This document shows positions 34,346 through 46,276 of a stretch of 64,000 bases of DNA, piece after piece (within the stretch, counting starts at the first letter, position 1; every line of letters starts with the position of its first letter). The DNA is taken from positions 132,489,544 to 132,553,543 of the forward strand of contig OW121852.1 in assembly GCA_933228895.1 (NCBI GenBank). The letters run 5' to 3'. The stretch comes from Platycnemis pennipes (Eukaryota > Arthropoda > Insecta > Odonata > Platycnemididae). A program made the translations under genes and the position numbers. Under the pieces are notes generated by a model. That model saw only the letters and a program-made list of their open reading frames with translations. It did no database searches and was not told the origin of the DNA.

Positions 34346-35804
34346 AATCATTTTTCCCATCATAACCCAACGGAATAGTGGAATGAAGTGATATTTCGAT
34401 AGTATTTTCTCCGCATATTATAGTGGTATATATTGTATATGTTGCATCTCGCTGAATCCGTATAGGCATTAGGGCAAGAGAAACGGTATGAGGGTGCTTA
34501 GGGTTTTCCACGAAGCGATTGTTTCATAGCTGACATCCATTGGCTTGTCCAATATCTCTGAGTGAGTTGAAAATGCTCGGATATTTTTAAATCAATTGAA
34601 TGTTATACATTCCTTTATTAAGACTTTTAATTCATTTCTATGCTAATAGATTTAAACTGCTCGCATGGGAATATTACATCCATGCGAATTTTAATTTTGC
34701 ACAGATATTATTCTCATTTTGCTTTGATGACTCTATAACTCAAATGAATTTCGAACGAAACGCAAATGCGAGTGCGGCTATCGAAAACCATATTTCGAGA
34801 TCGGCGATCGATTAACAAAGCACTCTGTTTAAGCAGCCACTCAAAGTGAGTCACTCTGCGAAACGAAGTATCATTTGTAACGAGTCCCTGATTGTCTTAT
34901 TTTTCATCCCTTTTATTGCAGTTCGGAGTTTTTTGATTGCTATTTAAAATCAACAGTGTGTATTTGAGTCAAATCCAATTTATGCTGAAAATTATTTGTA
35001 GAGGCCAAGGAAAAAATAAACGTTTTATTGTTGTTGCCCTGAGCTCCTAGGGATCAGTGGAGAGTGAAAAAAAAGTTTTCAATATCTCCAGCGAATTAAA
35101 TCTTTTGGGATACGTTCCTCTTATTATTTCGTGACGTGAAAGAAAACAAATGAGGCAAGATATTGCACCCGGATTCCAGGAAAGCATTGTTGTGCGTGGT
35201 ATGCCGGGCGGGGTTAATTAGTTCCGGACCCCATCGCCAGGCACAGGGGAGGCGCTGGTTTTATCCAATTTCGGGGAGGGTTACAAAACATTTGCATGCA
35301 AATCTCGACTCGTGCGAAATCCCCATAAACCTTGAACATTGCTTCCATTTGGATGCCCTAAAAAAACGTCCCGTGTGGGATTTAACGAAGAACCCGTTAA
35401 TTTGTTTGCATTCCGTTCCTCCGACTTCCCTTTCGCATTATAAGTCTTTGCATCGCAGATGTTAATCCCTGCGTGAAAGGCACAACTGCAAAAAAATCCT
35501 GTGAAATTAAATTCTGTTCTCATTTTTGAGCGTCTTTCTTTATCTGGTTCTCCAAGAATGCGCATATTTTTGGTGCAAGGTCAGTGATGAGTTATCTTGG
35601 GGCAGCGCTGAAATTCCGCTATCGGGGAGAGGCCTTAATTGAAGCCATCTCTTTTGTATGTCCACATTCCAGTCTATGCGAGAAAGCAAATTGCCTCTGG
35701 TTGCATTGCCCTGGGTCTTGGAAGCTGCGGAATCGTCTTATCACTTCGGGGCCTTACGGAAGAAAGCCAGGCAGTGTCTTCTATGCATATCCCACAAATC
35801 TACA
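34346..35804. other. Unassigned interval
   Basis: No recognisable repeat family. Several 65-105 codon frames on both strands lack motifs and conflict with each other. It may be unique intergenic DNA. Confidence 0.35.
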
Positions 35805-36435
35805 ACTACACGATACCCTGCAAGCCACCGCAAGGGTGTGTGGCAGGGGGCGAAGATCACCAGGCATGCACTACCGACATGCAAAAAAGCAACTATAGGG
35901 TCTCATTCAACTAGATTATTAGTATCTATAGTATTTAAAGGATTAATACATGCATCATGCAATACATACTACCCTAAAATATTTCCCCTACCTAGCCCTT
36001 TCCCATGCTGCCTATTCTGTTATCTTATAGTACGGGGGAAAAATGCCATTTTGAATCTAACGGTACGACAATCTATATCTCTAATCTTATTTATCTGGTC
36101 GAATCTAGCATAATACGCTGGCCTTTTTAATATGTGCCTAACATCTTCAGTAAAGCTATCCGATTGAAATTTCTCTAATAGATTTAATCTGTACTTTAAC
36201 CTACGCTCTGATAATGACTCCCACCCTAATTCTTGTATTAATTCTGAAACGCTACTCAACCTATCGTAACACCTTTTAACGAACCTAGCTGCTCTATGCC
36301 GCACACTATTTCTCTTATCAAACCTAATTCATTAGGATCCCATACACTGACTGCATACTCAAGGTGGGGCCTAACTAGTGAAAAGTAACATCGCTCTTTT
36401 GTCTTCTCGTCACAGTTCCCATGTACCTACTCTTT
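35805..36435 (-). mobile_element. LINE family B copy B3, inverted
   Basis: Starts with CTACAACTACACGATACCCTG (tail complement) and the hairpin. The minus frame 36304-36020 reads RAARFVKRCYDRLSSVSELI, LGWESLSERRLKYRLNLLEK and CRTVRFKMAFFPRTIR. Here the LQELGWE junction is open, which is useful for judging stops in B2. The copy is lost upstream of the VRPHLEYAVSVWDP region. Confidence 0.88.
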
Positions 36436-36847
36436 TTATCGAAGTATCCTTTATATATTTGCTTTTACAACAAACAGTTAATTATTCCAAGGGCCCAGCA
36501 ACATACTTTACCTCAAGGTGTGGTGAATACCATTTGTCTTAACTCCATCTAATGTTACACCGACGAAATACATGACGATATCTCATGGTATCGCACAGCC
36601 CTGCTTTCTCTTCTCTTCTGGCGTCGAAATCCGGGCAACACAATCACTCTCAATTTATCTTACTGGACATTTTAATCTAATTATTTGGATATTCTTCGTT
36701 TTATATAAAGGCGAGCCTTTTTAGCAAAACGTACCAAGAATTGATTATGTGATTCCCTCTGGATAGACCGAGGAGGTCCAATGCCATTGTTGTTCACCAT
36801 AACTCCTTTTAGCTGGAAGGATGTGTTGGAGGGACACTTGAGCAGCT
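36436..36847. other. Unassigned interval
   Basis: No gene or repeat recognised between LINE B3 and repeat J. Confidence 0.4.
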
Positions 36848-37004
36848 AAAGGCCGTTTTACACGGTCATTGAAACCGCGCAAGTTGATGTTGATTCCGTT
36901 TAAGCAGTCGTCTGCGGAAGTCCGTGACGTAGAAAATCGCGAGGACGCTTGCTGGACAGCTTAAGAATGGTGCAATAGTCGGTGCATTTTTCAGTATTGC
37001 AATA
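36848..37004 (+). repeat. Repeat J copy 1, split by mariner
   Basis: Begins AAAGGCCGTTTTACACGGTC, also found at 45067 and, inverted, at 46276. It matches copy 3 through GCGAGGACGCTTGCT and CGGTGCAT. The match is interrupted at AATATA by the mariner and resumes with CCATTCA at 37934. Confidence 0.75.
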
Positions 37005-37006
37005 TA

Positions 37007-37931
37007 CGAGGCATGTCCGGAGTGTAAGTACCGTTTCGTTCTACCGCCACCACAACGCTAGTGTCACAGTTCCTCGCATGTGTACTCGTCTTTATGGTTC
37101 ATTGTCTTTCGACTGACGCCATTGCAGCCAGATTGTGTTGTGTTTACATTTGTTAGTGATCGTTTAAAATTTTTTAAATAATATCTGATCCCGCCGACTG
37201 TGAGGTGCGTTCTGTAATACGGTTTTTGAACGCAAAGAATGTTAATCCAGCTGAAATTCATCGTCAACTTGTAGAGATTTATGGTGAAAGTGTAATGACT
37301 GATGGAATGGTGAGAAAGTGGGTTAGAAAATTCAATGCTTAACGAACCAGTGTTCACGACGAAGCACGGAGTGGGCGGCCTTCTGTTGTCAATGATGGTT
37401 TGGTTGAAAAAGTGAATGAGAGAATTCTTGAAAACAGACGGTTTACGATAAGAATGCTTTCTGAAGATTTCCACAAATTTCAAAAACTTATATGCATGAG
37501 ATTATCACAAATTGCTTAAATTATCGCAAACTGTGTTCCCTTTGCGTTCCGAAAATGCTTACGGATGACCACAAACGAAGTGCATTGACATTTCTTACCC
37601 GATGCATTTTTGAGGGAGGTGACTTCTCAAACAGTATTGTGACTATCACTTATTCTTGAATTTGAAGCGTATTTTGGAGGAAGGCGCTTTGACAGCGATG
37701 ACGACGCAGAGAACGGTGTTCAGCAATGGCTGTCTTCCCTGGCGACATCTCTCTATGAAGAGGGCATAGAAAAGTTGGTTTCCCGTTATGACTAATGTCT
37801 AAACAATGGTGGCAACTATGTAGATAAATAGTGAAAGATATACTCTTTCATGTAAAAATAAATCTTGCCTTAAAAAAAAATGTTTTTAACAGTTTTTTCC
37901 CAAACGGTACTTACTTTCCGAACAAGCCTCG
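37007..37931 (+). mobile_element. Decayed mariner element with TA target site
   Basis: The 27-bp terminal inverted repeats (37007-37033 and 37905-37931) differ at four positions; both begin CGAGGC and end GTAAGTACCG. TA flanks both sides. Inside, VRSVIRFLNAKNVNPAEIHR, QLVEIYGESVMTDGMVRKWV and SVHDEARSGRPSVVND give the N-terminal helix-turn-helix region of mariner transposase. A stop at about 37340 replaces the residue after KFNA. LTDDHKRSALTFLTRCIFEG and DFSNSIVT follow. The catalytic D-containing middle is deleted, and the C-terminus reads DDDAENGVQQWLSS and GIEKLVSRYD. At 925 bp it is shorter than usual mariners of ~1.3 kb and cannot encode an active enzyme. Confidence 0.93.
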
Positions 37932-37944
37932 TACCATTCAGTAT

Positions 37945-38020
37945 CTGATAAGTAGTGCATGTTTGGTGAGAAATCACCCCCACACCTTTGTGGTGGCTTT
38001 CCGGGTATTATGTAGATGTA
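37945..38020 (+). repeat. LINE A tail-only copy
   Basis: GTAGTGCATGTTTGGTGAG, a shortened hairpin (CCCCCACACC ... GGTGGCTTTCCGGG) and a TATGTAGATGTA tail. It sits just right of the mariner in the continuation of repeat J. Confidence 0.75.
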
Positions 38021-38566
38021 CTCCTTTGGCTCATATCTATTTCGCCTTTGAGATATTCAATGCAATTTCTGAGAAAGGTTACATTTACATAGGACAATCT
38101 TGTGGGTACTATTTCATTTCTCTTCCGGGATTATTAACTTTAATCGATTTCAATTACTCTGTGAGTCGTTTGCGGTTTTCATAGCGTCATCATTTGGCTC
38201 ATTCCTCACCGAGAGATACACGTTGAACTTTTTCGCCGTTGTTGATCTTTTTGAAGAAAATCTGCGAAATATGTGATTAATAGTAGATTCTTGAAAGCCT
38301 TGGCGTTCGAGTATTTACTCAGGAATTCCCTTGGCATGAGAGCAAACTGCCCTTGAATTTATTTCCAGCTGTTTGCCGAGATATTTTTATTTGAAATACG
38401 TAGAAGACACCGCAAGTACTTTTTATAATTCTTGAAAGTGGAGCATTTTATTTTAACTTGCCTTTATTTTCATTATTATGTCTTCGGATTGAGTGATACG
38501 TTTTGAAATTTAAGTAATTGCCTCCGTGCCGTCTATCGTTGGCTCTTTGTACTTTCAGTTTACTTG
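38021..38566. other. Unassigned interval
   Basis: No gene or repeat recognised; short frames only. Confidence 0.4.
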
Positions 38567-39132
38567 AACATGTGCAGCGAATATCGGCAAGATTTGTAAA
38601 GGTACGATACGATAACCTTATTAGCGTAACCACTCTATCAAATGAATTAAATTGGGAATCATTGTCTGATCGCAGGTTGAAATTTAGAATTAATCTCCTA
38701 AATAAATTCCAAGACCATATTTTCAGTGATGACATTAAAAATATTTTGCGAACCCCAACTTACTATGGTAGACTGGACCATAATCACAAAATTAGAGAAA
38801 TTGATTGCCGAACTGACAGATTCAAAGTGTCCATTTTTCCTCGTACTATAAGGAATATGAATATCAGTAAATATATCCAATACGAGTGTAGCAATGGATA
38901 ACATTGGTAGCTGTATGCTGGTATAAGGACTTAAAGCTAACCCAACTAACAGCATGTTTTTGCATGTTTGCTTTGCTATTTTGTTCTTTTTTTTTAAATA
39001 GTGGAGTTCAGAACAGTATATTAATACTAATCCTTTTTTATGCATGGTATGTATTGCATGTTTGGTGTGAATTCACCCCCTGTCACACACCTTTGTGTTG
39101 GCTTGCAGGGTATTATGTAGATGTAGATGTAC
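38567..39132 (+). mobile_element. LINE family A copy A6
   Basis: One of the cleaner C-termini: the frame 38518-38901 reads EHVQRISARFVKVRYDNLIS, LNWESLSDRRLKFRINLLNK, DDIKNILRTPTYYGRLDHNH and REIDCRTDRFKVSIFPRTIR. The ORF2 end is therefore readable without breaks. The 3' UTR ends with a hairpin (CCTGTCACACACC ... TTGCAGGG) and TATGTAGATGTAGATGTA. Confidence 0.9.
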
Positions 39133-40014
39133 TGGAACTGCAAATAAAGATTGATGGCTGCCAGTTACAAAACGTTGATGAGATGCGCCTTAATCAACGC
39201 GCTTAACCACAATCTTTGAAATTGTTGTCATCGAAGTAAAACATGCCTTTAATAATCGTTATAATTATGAAGCCATTTATTTCTGATGGCAACTAAGCTG
39301 ACATATTGGGCAAGGGCTTAGCCACGTTGAAACGCTGGTTCCAGTCAGATCACCGAAGTTATAACGACGTCGGGACCAGACAAGAGGTTGGATGGGTGAT
39401 CCTCCTACACACCTCTACCGCGGTGCTCTTGTACCCTGTCTGCAAGTGAGGGGCGGGTCAAATGTGAATTACAACAATGGATGCAAAGGAGCCTTTCCAG
39501 AAAACCCCCGCCCACCTCTCTAACTCACTCTAATTTACAGCCTTATTAGCTATCTCTCGGGTGGACCTGTAGACGACTAATCTGCAGATTAGAACTGTAA
39601 ATTAATTTTCAATCTGCTTTTCTTTTCTGCGGATTGGCAGAAAAGATAGGATCGAGTTAGTAGGCACGTTACGGAAGTGTGGAACTCTGTGTTTAAGAAT
39701 TCTGGCGAAGATTAGAAGAAGTGTTTTAGAATTCTGGTTGTAGTTGTACTGATAAGAGAAGTGAGATTGGTAGGGGCTGCGATGGAGAATATGGGAGAGA
39801 AATATCCTGTGATTGGAAGGATAAATGCTGTGAAGTAAGATTTAGGAACTTGAGGATCAGTGTTCTAATGATATCACATTAGAGTGTAAGGAATGCGGTG
39901 GCTTCTGTGGTCCTTCATCACCTCTTTAGAACTACTCTTTAAGACAAATAAATTAGATACAAGTTTTCTTCCGTCGATGTTATAATTCGAACAGTAGGTA
40001 TGTATGTACCTATA
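39133..40014. other. Unassigned interval
   Basis: No gene recognised. Duplicated phrases around TCTGCAGATTAGAACTGTAA and TTTTCAATCTGCTTTTCTTT near 39590 suggest local rearrangement. Confidence 0.35.
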
Positions 40015-41234
40015 CGAGAAGAATAGAACGAAAAGCAGAGGAGTTCCCGGATGAAGATCAATTCGGATTCAGAAAAAGTAAGGGTACAAGGGAAGCAGTA
40101 TTGGCCTTAGGCTGCTCAAAGATAAGAGAATGGAGAAGAACAAACCGACGTTCATTGCATTTGTGAATTTAGAGAAGGCTTTTGACAACGTGGATTGGAA
40201 TTCAATGCTTGGAATTCTGAAGGGAATTGGGGTGTCCTAAAATGATCGAAGAATTATACAGTCTGTACAAAAACCAAGTAGCTGTGATTAAATCTGGACC
40301 CAGCTGTGAAGAAGCAAGAATAAGGAAAGGAGTGAGACAAGGCTGCGCACTGTGTCCCGTAATTTTTAATGTTTACATCGAGAGAGCCATCAATGAAGTC
40401 AAGGAGAAGTGTTCTGGAGTGAACATCCACGGAGAAAAAATCAGTATGCTACGATTTGCTGATGACATAGCTCTCATAGCAGAGACAGAGAAGGAGCTCA
40501 ATAAGATGCTAACAAATATGGAAAGAACTATGGCCAGATATCAGCTGAAGATAAATAAGAAGAAGACTAAGATATTGGTGTGCAGCAAAAGAGAAGAGGC
40601 CAAAACCAACGTTATACTAGGAAAACAGAAACTGGAAGAGGTGAAAGAGTTCTGTTACCTAGGAAGCAGAGTAACCAACGATGGACGAAGCAAGAAAGAA
40701 ATAGTTAGTAGAATAGCCCAGGCAAAGAGGGCATTCTATCAAAAGAAGAATCTACTGACAGCAGGAACTACCAGCGTAGAAGTGAGGAAGCAGTTCATCA
40801 GAGCATACATCTGGAGCATTTTTCTTTACGGCAGTGAGGCATGGACGATGACAGCAGAGGAGAAGATAAGGGTAGAAGCATTTGAAATGTGGTGCTACAG
40901 AAGAATGCTGAAGGTTAAATGGATCGAGTAAGAAACAAGGAAGTGCTAAGAAGAGTAGGAGGAAAGAGAAGTCTGCTGAAAACTATAAAAAGAAGACGGG
41001 ATAATTTAATCGGCTACATCTTGAGACACGATGGCCTGATGAAGACAATCGTCGAGGGAAAAGTGAACGGGAAGATTGGAAAAGGCAGGCCTCGTATGGT
41101 TTACATGGAACAGGTCGTAAAGGACGTGAAAGAGAAGAATTACGTCACAATGAAGAGGTTGGCCGATAGAAAAATCGAGTGGAAAGCTGCGTCAAACCAA
41201 TCCTAGGATTGTTGACCAATGATGATGACGATAA
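40015..41234 (+). mobile_element. RTE-like LINE C copy C5
   Basis: Begins within RT (RRIERKAEEFPDEDQFGFRK). A frameshift or stop follows KGIGVS, where TCCTAAAAT replaces the codons for YN. The main frame (40227-40931) has GPSCEEARIRKGVRQGCALC, FADD (residues 77-80), FCYLGSRVTNDGRSKKEIVS and FLYGSEAWTMTAEEKIRVEA. After another frameshift at about 40920 the frame 40919-41206 carries RRRDNLIGYILRHDGLMKTI and GKGRPRMVYMEQV. It ends CCTAGGATTGTTGACCAATG plus GATGATGA. Confidence 0.91.
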
Positions 41235-41865
41235 GAAGGGAGTATACCTACGGTCGAGTTCAAATTCGTATTGCCTCATGCAACCTTTGTTAATTTATAG
41301 GAAATTCATTCGTTCATTACGAGCCTGGTGGATACATGGACATTTTTCTCTTGTTCGACGGATATCAATTTTCGTTTTGAAGGATAGCGAATGCGGACTG
41401 ACTGGCTGTCAGGAACAGCCAGTCTTAACTCGCGGGGAATACCCTAAGCAATCAATTACTCCTTGCAGATGGGAGTGGCCCAATTTCGACGGCCGTGGTC
41501 ATCCTTCGCAGGAAGTCTTCGGGTGAGCGGGCGACTACTGTCCCTCTGGAAATTGGGAGCCAGCGTAGCTTCCGGGAAGCCATGAATTTTCCCTTTGAGA
41601 ACGCCAAGTCCCATACGTCTCTGGCAATTATTTGGAGGGTTTACCCCTTTATCGATGGTCCTTTGACCTTTCTGACGCCCGTAGGGAGTGGTCGCACGTT
41701 AAAGGGGCCTGCGTCGATGATTGGCAATCATTTGAACGATAAGGGGACGCAGGGTCGGTTGGTTTCCAGGGATACCAGTGGTGCGCCTGTGTTGCGTCAG
41801 GCGCTGTGTCAGAAGAGATGCAGTGGTCGCCTTAGCATGGGGTCAAGACTCCTGTTATGCTAAGA
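41235..41865. other. Unassigned interval
   Basis: Moderately GC-rich with unsupported open frames. It has a perfect 10-bp hairpin, GACTGGCTGT/ACAGCCAGTC (41400-41409 and 41415-41424). Confidence 0.35.
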
Positions 41866-42640
41866 AATCTACATCTACACGATACCCTGCTTGCCACCGC
41901 GAGGATGTGTGGCAGGGGTTGAAGATCACCAAGCATGCACTACGGATATGCAAACAAGCAACTATAATGTCTCATGCAACTAGATTGTTAGTATCGTATT
42001 CAAGGGATTAAAACATGCATCATGCACTACAGACCACTCTAAAATATTTCACCTACCTACCTCTTTGCTATGCTGCCTACTCTGTTCTCTTATAGTACGG
42101 GGGAAAAATGCCATTTTGAATACATCAGTACGACAATCTATCTCTCTAATCTTATTTGTCTGGTCGAATCTAGCACAATACGCTGGTTTTTTTAATATGT
42201 GCCTAACACCTTCAATAAAGCTATCCGATTGAATTTTCTCTAATAGATTTAATTGTACCTTAACCTACGCTCTGACATTTTTTCCCACACTAATTCTTGT
42301 ATTGATTCTGAAACACTATTCAACCTATCGTAGCACCTTTTAACGAACTTAGCTGCTCTACGCTGCACACTGTCTAGTTCTCTGATCAAACCTAATTTAT
42401 TCTGATCCCATGCACTGGCTGCACACTCAAGGTGGGTAACTAGTGAAAACTAGTGAAACTAACTAGTGAAAAGTAACATCGCTCTTTTGTCTTCTCATCA
42501 CATTTCCCAAGTACTCTTTTTGTAAATCCTAGCTTTCTCTTTGCTCGGCCGCATATTTCCCGATGTGTCTTCCCACGATAAGTCTTTAGTGATTTTTACA
42601 CCTAAATACCTTATGATTTCAACCTTTTTGATCTTCGTAA
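41866..42640 (-). mobile_element. LINE family B copy B4, inverted
   Basis: Starts with the tail complement CTACATCTACACGATACCCTG and a hairpin. On the minus strand it encodes decayed equivalents of RYLGVKITKD, LGFTKRVLGKCDEKTKER, SAWDQNKLGLIRELDSVQRR and RLSSVSELI. ACTAGTGAAA is repeated three times around 42440-42470, a local slippage. The left (5') edge lies in the KVEIIRYLG region near 42640. Confidence 0.87.
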
Positions 42641-42904
42641 TCTACGCCGCTAATGCAGGAAATGGCTGCTTACGAGGGATCAATCTACGAATATAATCCC
42701 GTCCTCATACGCCAAATGAATTTTTATAACTTCAGCATATCAATATATGTAATCCGATTTCGGAAATAATAAAACAAATATGATAAACAGAGATGAAATT
42801 ACGATGCTGGATTTTTTTAATATTAGGATATAGGCACGCCTACATGAAATAATAATATGTGTAATCATGTCTGTAGTACTTCGTAAATGTTTCTTTGCGT
42901 ATTG

Positions 42905-42992
42905 GATGAAAAGTATATCGTTTTAGTGGATAGAGTACTGGATTAATACCAGGAGGCTCCGGGTTCGGGTCCCGGCGGTTTTTAGATTACAA
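42905..42992 (+). repeat. tRNA-like sequence, probable SINE head
   Basis: TAGTGGATAGAGTACTGG resembles an A box and GGGTTCGGGTCCCGG a B box, ~30 bases apart, as in RNA polymerase III promoters. I could not fold a full cloverleaf with a clean acceptor stem, so I read it as a tRNA-derived SINE or tRNA pseudogene. Confidence 0.55.
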
Positions 42993-43295
42993 GATATTTT
43001 TCATTGGTAATCCGGCCCATACCTAAGTGATTTATGGAGAACATTTGAGTGCAGTACTCCGTCCGTCGGATGGGACGTTTATCTGTGGTCCCCTTGGCGC
43101 CTTTCGTTAAGCCAGAGCAATGTCAACGCCGGGTTTCTCTCCACCCTTCCTCATTGACCTTTCTTTGTCATCCTTGTTATTTTCCTATCAGTCTGAAGCG
43201 CGTTCATGTGTGGATACGTGTTGGAAAAAACAAGTGTGATTTAAAGCTGGGCTGGAAATGTGTGTTCCTAATGAGTCCTCGAAGTAAGTGCATGC

Positions 43296-43359
43296 CGGGA
43301 GATAACTCACCCCCTGCCGCACCCCCGAGGTGGCTTTCGGGATAGTCCGTAGATAATAG
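43296..43359 (+). repeat. Decayed LINE tail-only copy
   Basis: ACTCACCCCCTGCCGCACCC, then CGAGGTGGCTTTCGGGATAG and GTAGATAATAGATG: the shared LINE A/B 3' end with several changes. Confidence 0.6.
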
Positions 43360-43428
43360 ATGTTCATTCGGAAATAGGAGAACCTTTGAAATATATTTCC
43401 TGAAGTTATGGAATGGGGTCTGGATTGG

Positions 43429-44056
43429 CGGCGCACAGTGGTCGGAAATAGAAAATCGCTGGACAAAATTACAAAATAGCTTTTTTTTGATATATGGACG
43501 TGAAACTTCACACAAATACTCAAAAAAGATTGTTAATTAAGGAATAGTGAATCATTTTTCATGACTCATGTCCGTTAGTCACATACAGGGGCTCAAACAA
43601 GGCCAAATTTCCAAAAAAAAACTCCTGAACTCATTTTTCTCCGAATATCTTCCTAGTTAAGTTGAAGGTGACGTTGTGGGAGGAATTTGATCGAATAAAA
43701 AATAGCACGATCTATTAACACAATCCTTTGCCTTTACAGTACCGAAGCTTCAAATATTTGTGAAGCATTTTAGTGCTATTCCATTACAAAATGTCGGACG
43801 CTGTTCTCAGATAAAATGTTTACATAATGTAGAGAATATCTAGCGTTTAAGGGAGATACCTGTCAAGTGACTTATATCAGAGCACTCGTTGAAGACTCAT
43901 AAACACGAAACGGGAAGAGAAATTACAAATAAGTTTACGACGTCGAAAAATACATATGATTTCCCGACCGCTCGTCTGGGGTCTGGCTCCGCGCGATGGG
44001 GGCCGGAAGTGCCGTCACTCGCTTACATTGCTCACGTGACATGGACCCTAAAGCGC
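43429..44056 (+). repeat. Repeat G copy 2
   Basis: Direct match to 21131-21742 from GCGCACAGTGGTCGGAAA to GCTCACGTGACATGGACCC, with several small indels. It provides the two-copy evidence for G as a dispersed family. Confidence 0.8.
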
Positions 44057-44149
44057 AGAAAAAGCGCAGCGTTGCCGGCGAAGTGTCCTGCTCTGGGCTC
44101 GCGCCTTTATTCACGAAACATAAAAATCGATATTAAATAAGGTGCTGAC

Positions 44150-44645
44150 TCCAGCTAAATGATAATATCTGATTCGCTCTGGAACTTTAAAGAGGAAGAT
44201 GACAGTTTTAGTCTCGTGGCGCCATGACGCACAGTTGCCGAGAAAAAGTGCGATTATAAATGGAGTAGCATACCAATAAGTACTAAAGTTAAAACCTTGA
44301 AACTTCGCAGACGTAATAATTAAGATATAATTAACCTTTTATTAAAAATTTGTTTCAGTCAAACGCTTTGCTTGGAAGTTATTAGACGTCAAATTGAAGC
44401 ATGGGGCCGTAGAGCTAAAAAAATGGGCACTTTTTTTACTCTAACGTAAGAAACAGGTCCAAAATTTGTTTTTAAAAATCATTCAAAAAATATTTTCAGT
44501 AAACAACAAAATTATCTAAATTACTAAGTAAATAACGTGAAAATCCGATTTACGGTTTCGGAGTTATTTAGGTTTAAACTCGAGTCTACAAGATTTTGGT
44601 GCGGACAGTGTCAACGTAACCATTAGTGTCTCTAATGGTTACGTT
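44150..44645 (+). repeat. Repeat H copy 2 (internal part and right end)
   Basis: 44150-44240 matches 31793-31885 directly (TGATAATATCTGATTCGCTC ... GTCTCGTGGCGCCATGACG). 44540-44606 is the inverse of the left end at 31733 (CGGTTTCGGAGTTATTTAGG ... GATTTTGGTGCGG). A perfect 14-bp hairpin AACGTAACCATTAG/CTAATGGTTACGTT (44613-44645) closes the region. The left end is missing. Confidence 0.7.
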
Positions 44646-44799
44646 GCAATATATCATGCATAACGATTAATTTGTAATATAATTCGACAAAAGCAAACGT
44701 ACGGAGGATACTTACTTCAACGTGAAGAGTTACAAAAAAGAATTATAAGCCAATAAATTCAGGGATTTCTCATACCTTTGCATAAATCAAGGACGATAA

Positions 44800-44960
44800 A
44801 AATTGTCGAGAGGCGGAAGGTTTCCTGGAATCGAACCACGGACCTTTGGATTGCCTGGCCAGTGTTTGGACCACCAATCTATTCAGGAGTCCAGTCCCAG
44901 AGGCAATTTTTAGGAGGACCTGTAGGAGCTATCCATTTTCATTCTTCTTTTTAATTACGG
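44800..44960 (-). repeat. SINE-like repeat N, inverted copy
   Basis: The minus strand reads AGGTCCGTGGTTCGATTCCA, where GGTTCGATTCC matches a polymerase III B box, and upstream TCCTCCTAAAAATTGCCTC. The same order occurs at 61245-61410 on the plus strand. The 3' parts diverge. Confidence 0.65.
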
Positions 44961-45066
44961 TCCATCAATGGATTGCACATATAAGACGAAATTTTCCTTC
45001 AAGGAAGCCAGTGCTCACGAGCAGAGATGCCTCAAATTATAGCTCAGGGCAATAAGGCTCCAACGT

Positions 45067-45180
45067 AAAGGCCGTTTTACACGGTCATTTAATACTGCGC
45101 AGGCTGTTGCGAGAACACTTGCGCAAGAAATATTGCACCATGGTAAGCGACGACTTGCGAGGACAGGCAGCGCCACTGCG
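45067..45180 (+). repeat. Repeat J copy 2
   Basis: Terminal match AAAGGCCGTTTTACACGGTC with copy 1 and weaker internal similarity (CTTGCGAGGAC), so a diverged member. Confidence 0.6.
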
Positions 45181-45401
45181 CGAACGCGTGCGAGCAAATT
45201 AGAACATGTTCCAATCTGATTTGTACATACTTCCTTTCCGCAAGTTTGAAGTTTATTTCTCTCACTAGATGGTGCAGATGTAGCGGCAACGAACTGCCAG
45301 GGGAATTCTAAGCAATTAAATAGGTTGTTGACGATTAAGTTGGGTGTTTTTGTTTGCACTCAACTCCTTAGGTAGTCAATAAAGTGCAATAATGATGAGC
45401 T

Positions 45402-45866
45402 GGGGGGTTATTTTGTAATCTCACTTTAGTGAGAATACGTCATAAAATGTCACTTTTTCGTAGTTAAACTCCGCCACCCAGGCGGCGTGACCATCTTCGG
45501 ATCTCAAGCGGTGGACTGCCGGTCATGTGCTGGTCTTTTAGACGATCCATCCGCTCTGTGATCCGTATCTTTCGACTCTTGATCCGTTTCATTATCTCCG
45601 CCTGCCATTAGTTCCCACCTCATCTTCATAAAGAACGTGAAATGGAGCCACCATCGTTTCTACTTGAAGCTTGAGTTGGAAAAAAAGCAAGAGCGAGAAA
45701 GATACAAACGATTTTAAATTGTATTTTTGGAATTTGCACTTTGGAATTTGGAAGAAGCTTCGACAATTCACGAACCGTTCGTGAGCCGATCATTAAGAGA
45801 GCGAAACGGATCTCCCGCCTTCCCGCAAAGAGTCATAAAAAAGGTGAGATTACAAAATAACCCCCC
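45402..45866 (+). mobile_element. MITE family I copy 1, perfect 23-bp inverted repeats
   Basis: Starts GGGGGGTTATTTTGTAATCT (45402-45424 is the full arm) and ends with its exact complement (45844-45866). The 465-bp body has no open frame of note. Internal sequence matches I2 in inverse orientation over nearly its whole length. No clear target site duplication was found; right and left flanks differ. Confidence 0.92.
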
Positions 45867-46099
45867 TGGGTGATTAATCACGCGGAAGCTTAAATTTCGT
45901 GCGTAAAGTAAGAACTCCTTACCTTGGCCCACATCCGTCCGTTCGTTGTGTATAATTTGGGCTAAGTATACGGGACTAGGGTCTCCAATATTATGTATAG
46001 ACTATGGCTTAAAACATATTTTAAAGTTGTGGTAATTTATCGCATCTTTCACGTCCAGTTGATTACGGCTTAACACATCTTGACGCTATGAAATATATT

Positions 46100-46276
46100 G
46101 ACGGTATTACCGCAAATGAATGGTATATTGTCACTGACATAATGCACCGACGATTTCACCGTGTAAAGCTGTCAAGCAAGCGTCCTCGCAATTTTATACT
46201 TCACGGACTTTCGCAGACGACTGCTCAAACGGAATCAACTTGCGCAGTTTCAATGACCGAATGTAAGACGGCCTTA
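46100..46276 (-). repeat. Repeat J copy 3, inverted, uninterrupted
   Basis: On the minus strand it runs from AAGGCCGTCTTAC through GGTCATTGAAACTGCGCAAG, GCGAGGACGCTTGCTTGACA and CGGTGCATTATGTCAGTGAC to AATATACCATTC. It therefore contains the empty site for the mariner found in copy 1. Confidence 0.75.

Noticed and set aside
34600..35565. Overlapping 70-100 codon frames as exons
   Set aside because: No conserved motifs, no consistent splice sites and conflicting strands.
37064..37483. 139-codon minus-strand frame
   Set aside because: It lies antisense to the mariner transposase remnant, which is recognisable on the plus strand.
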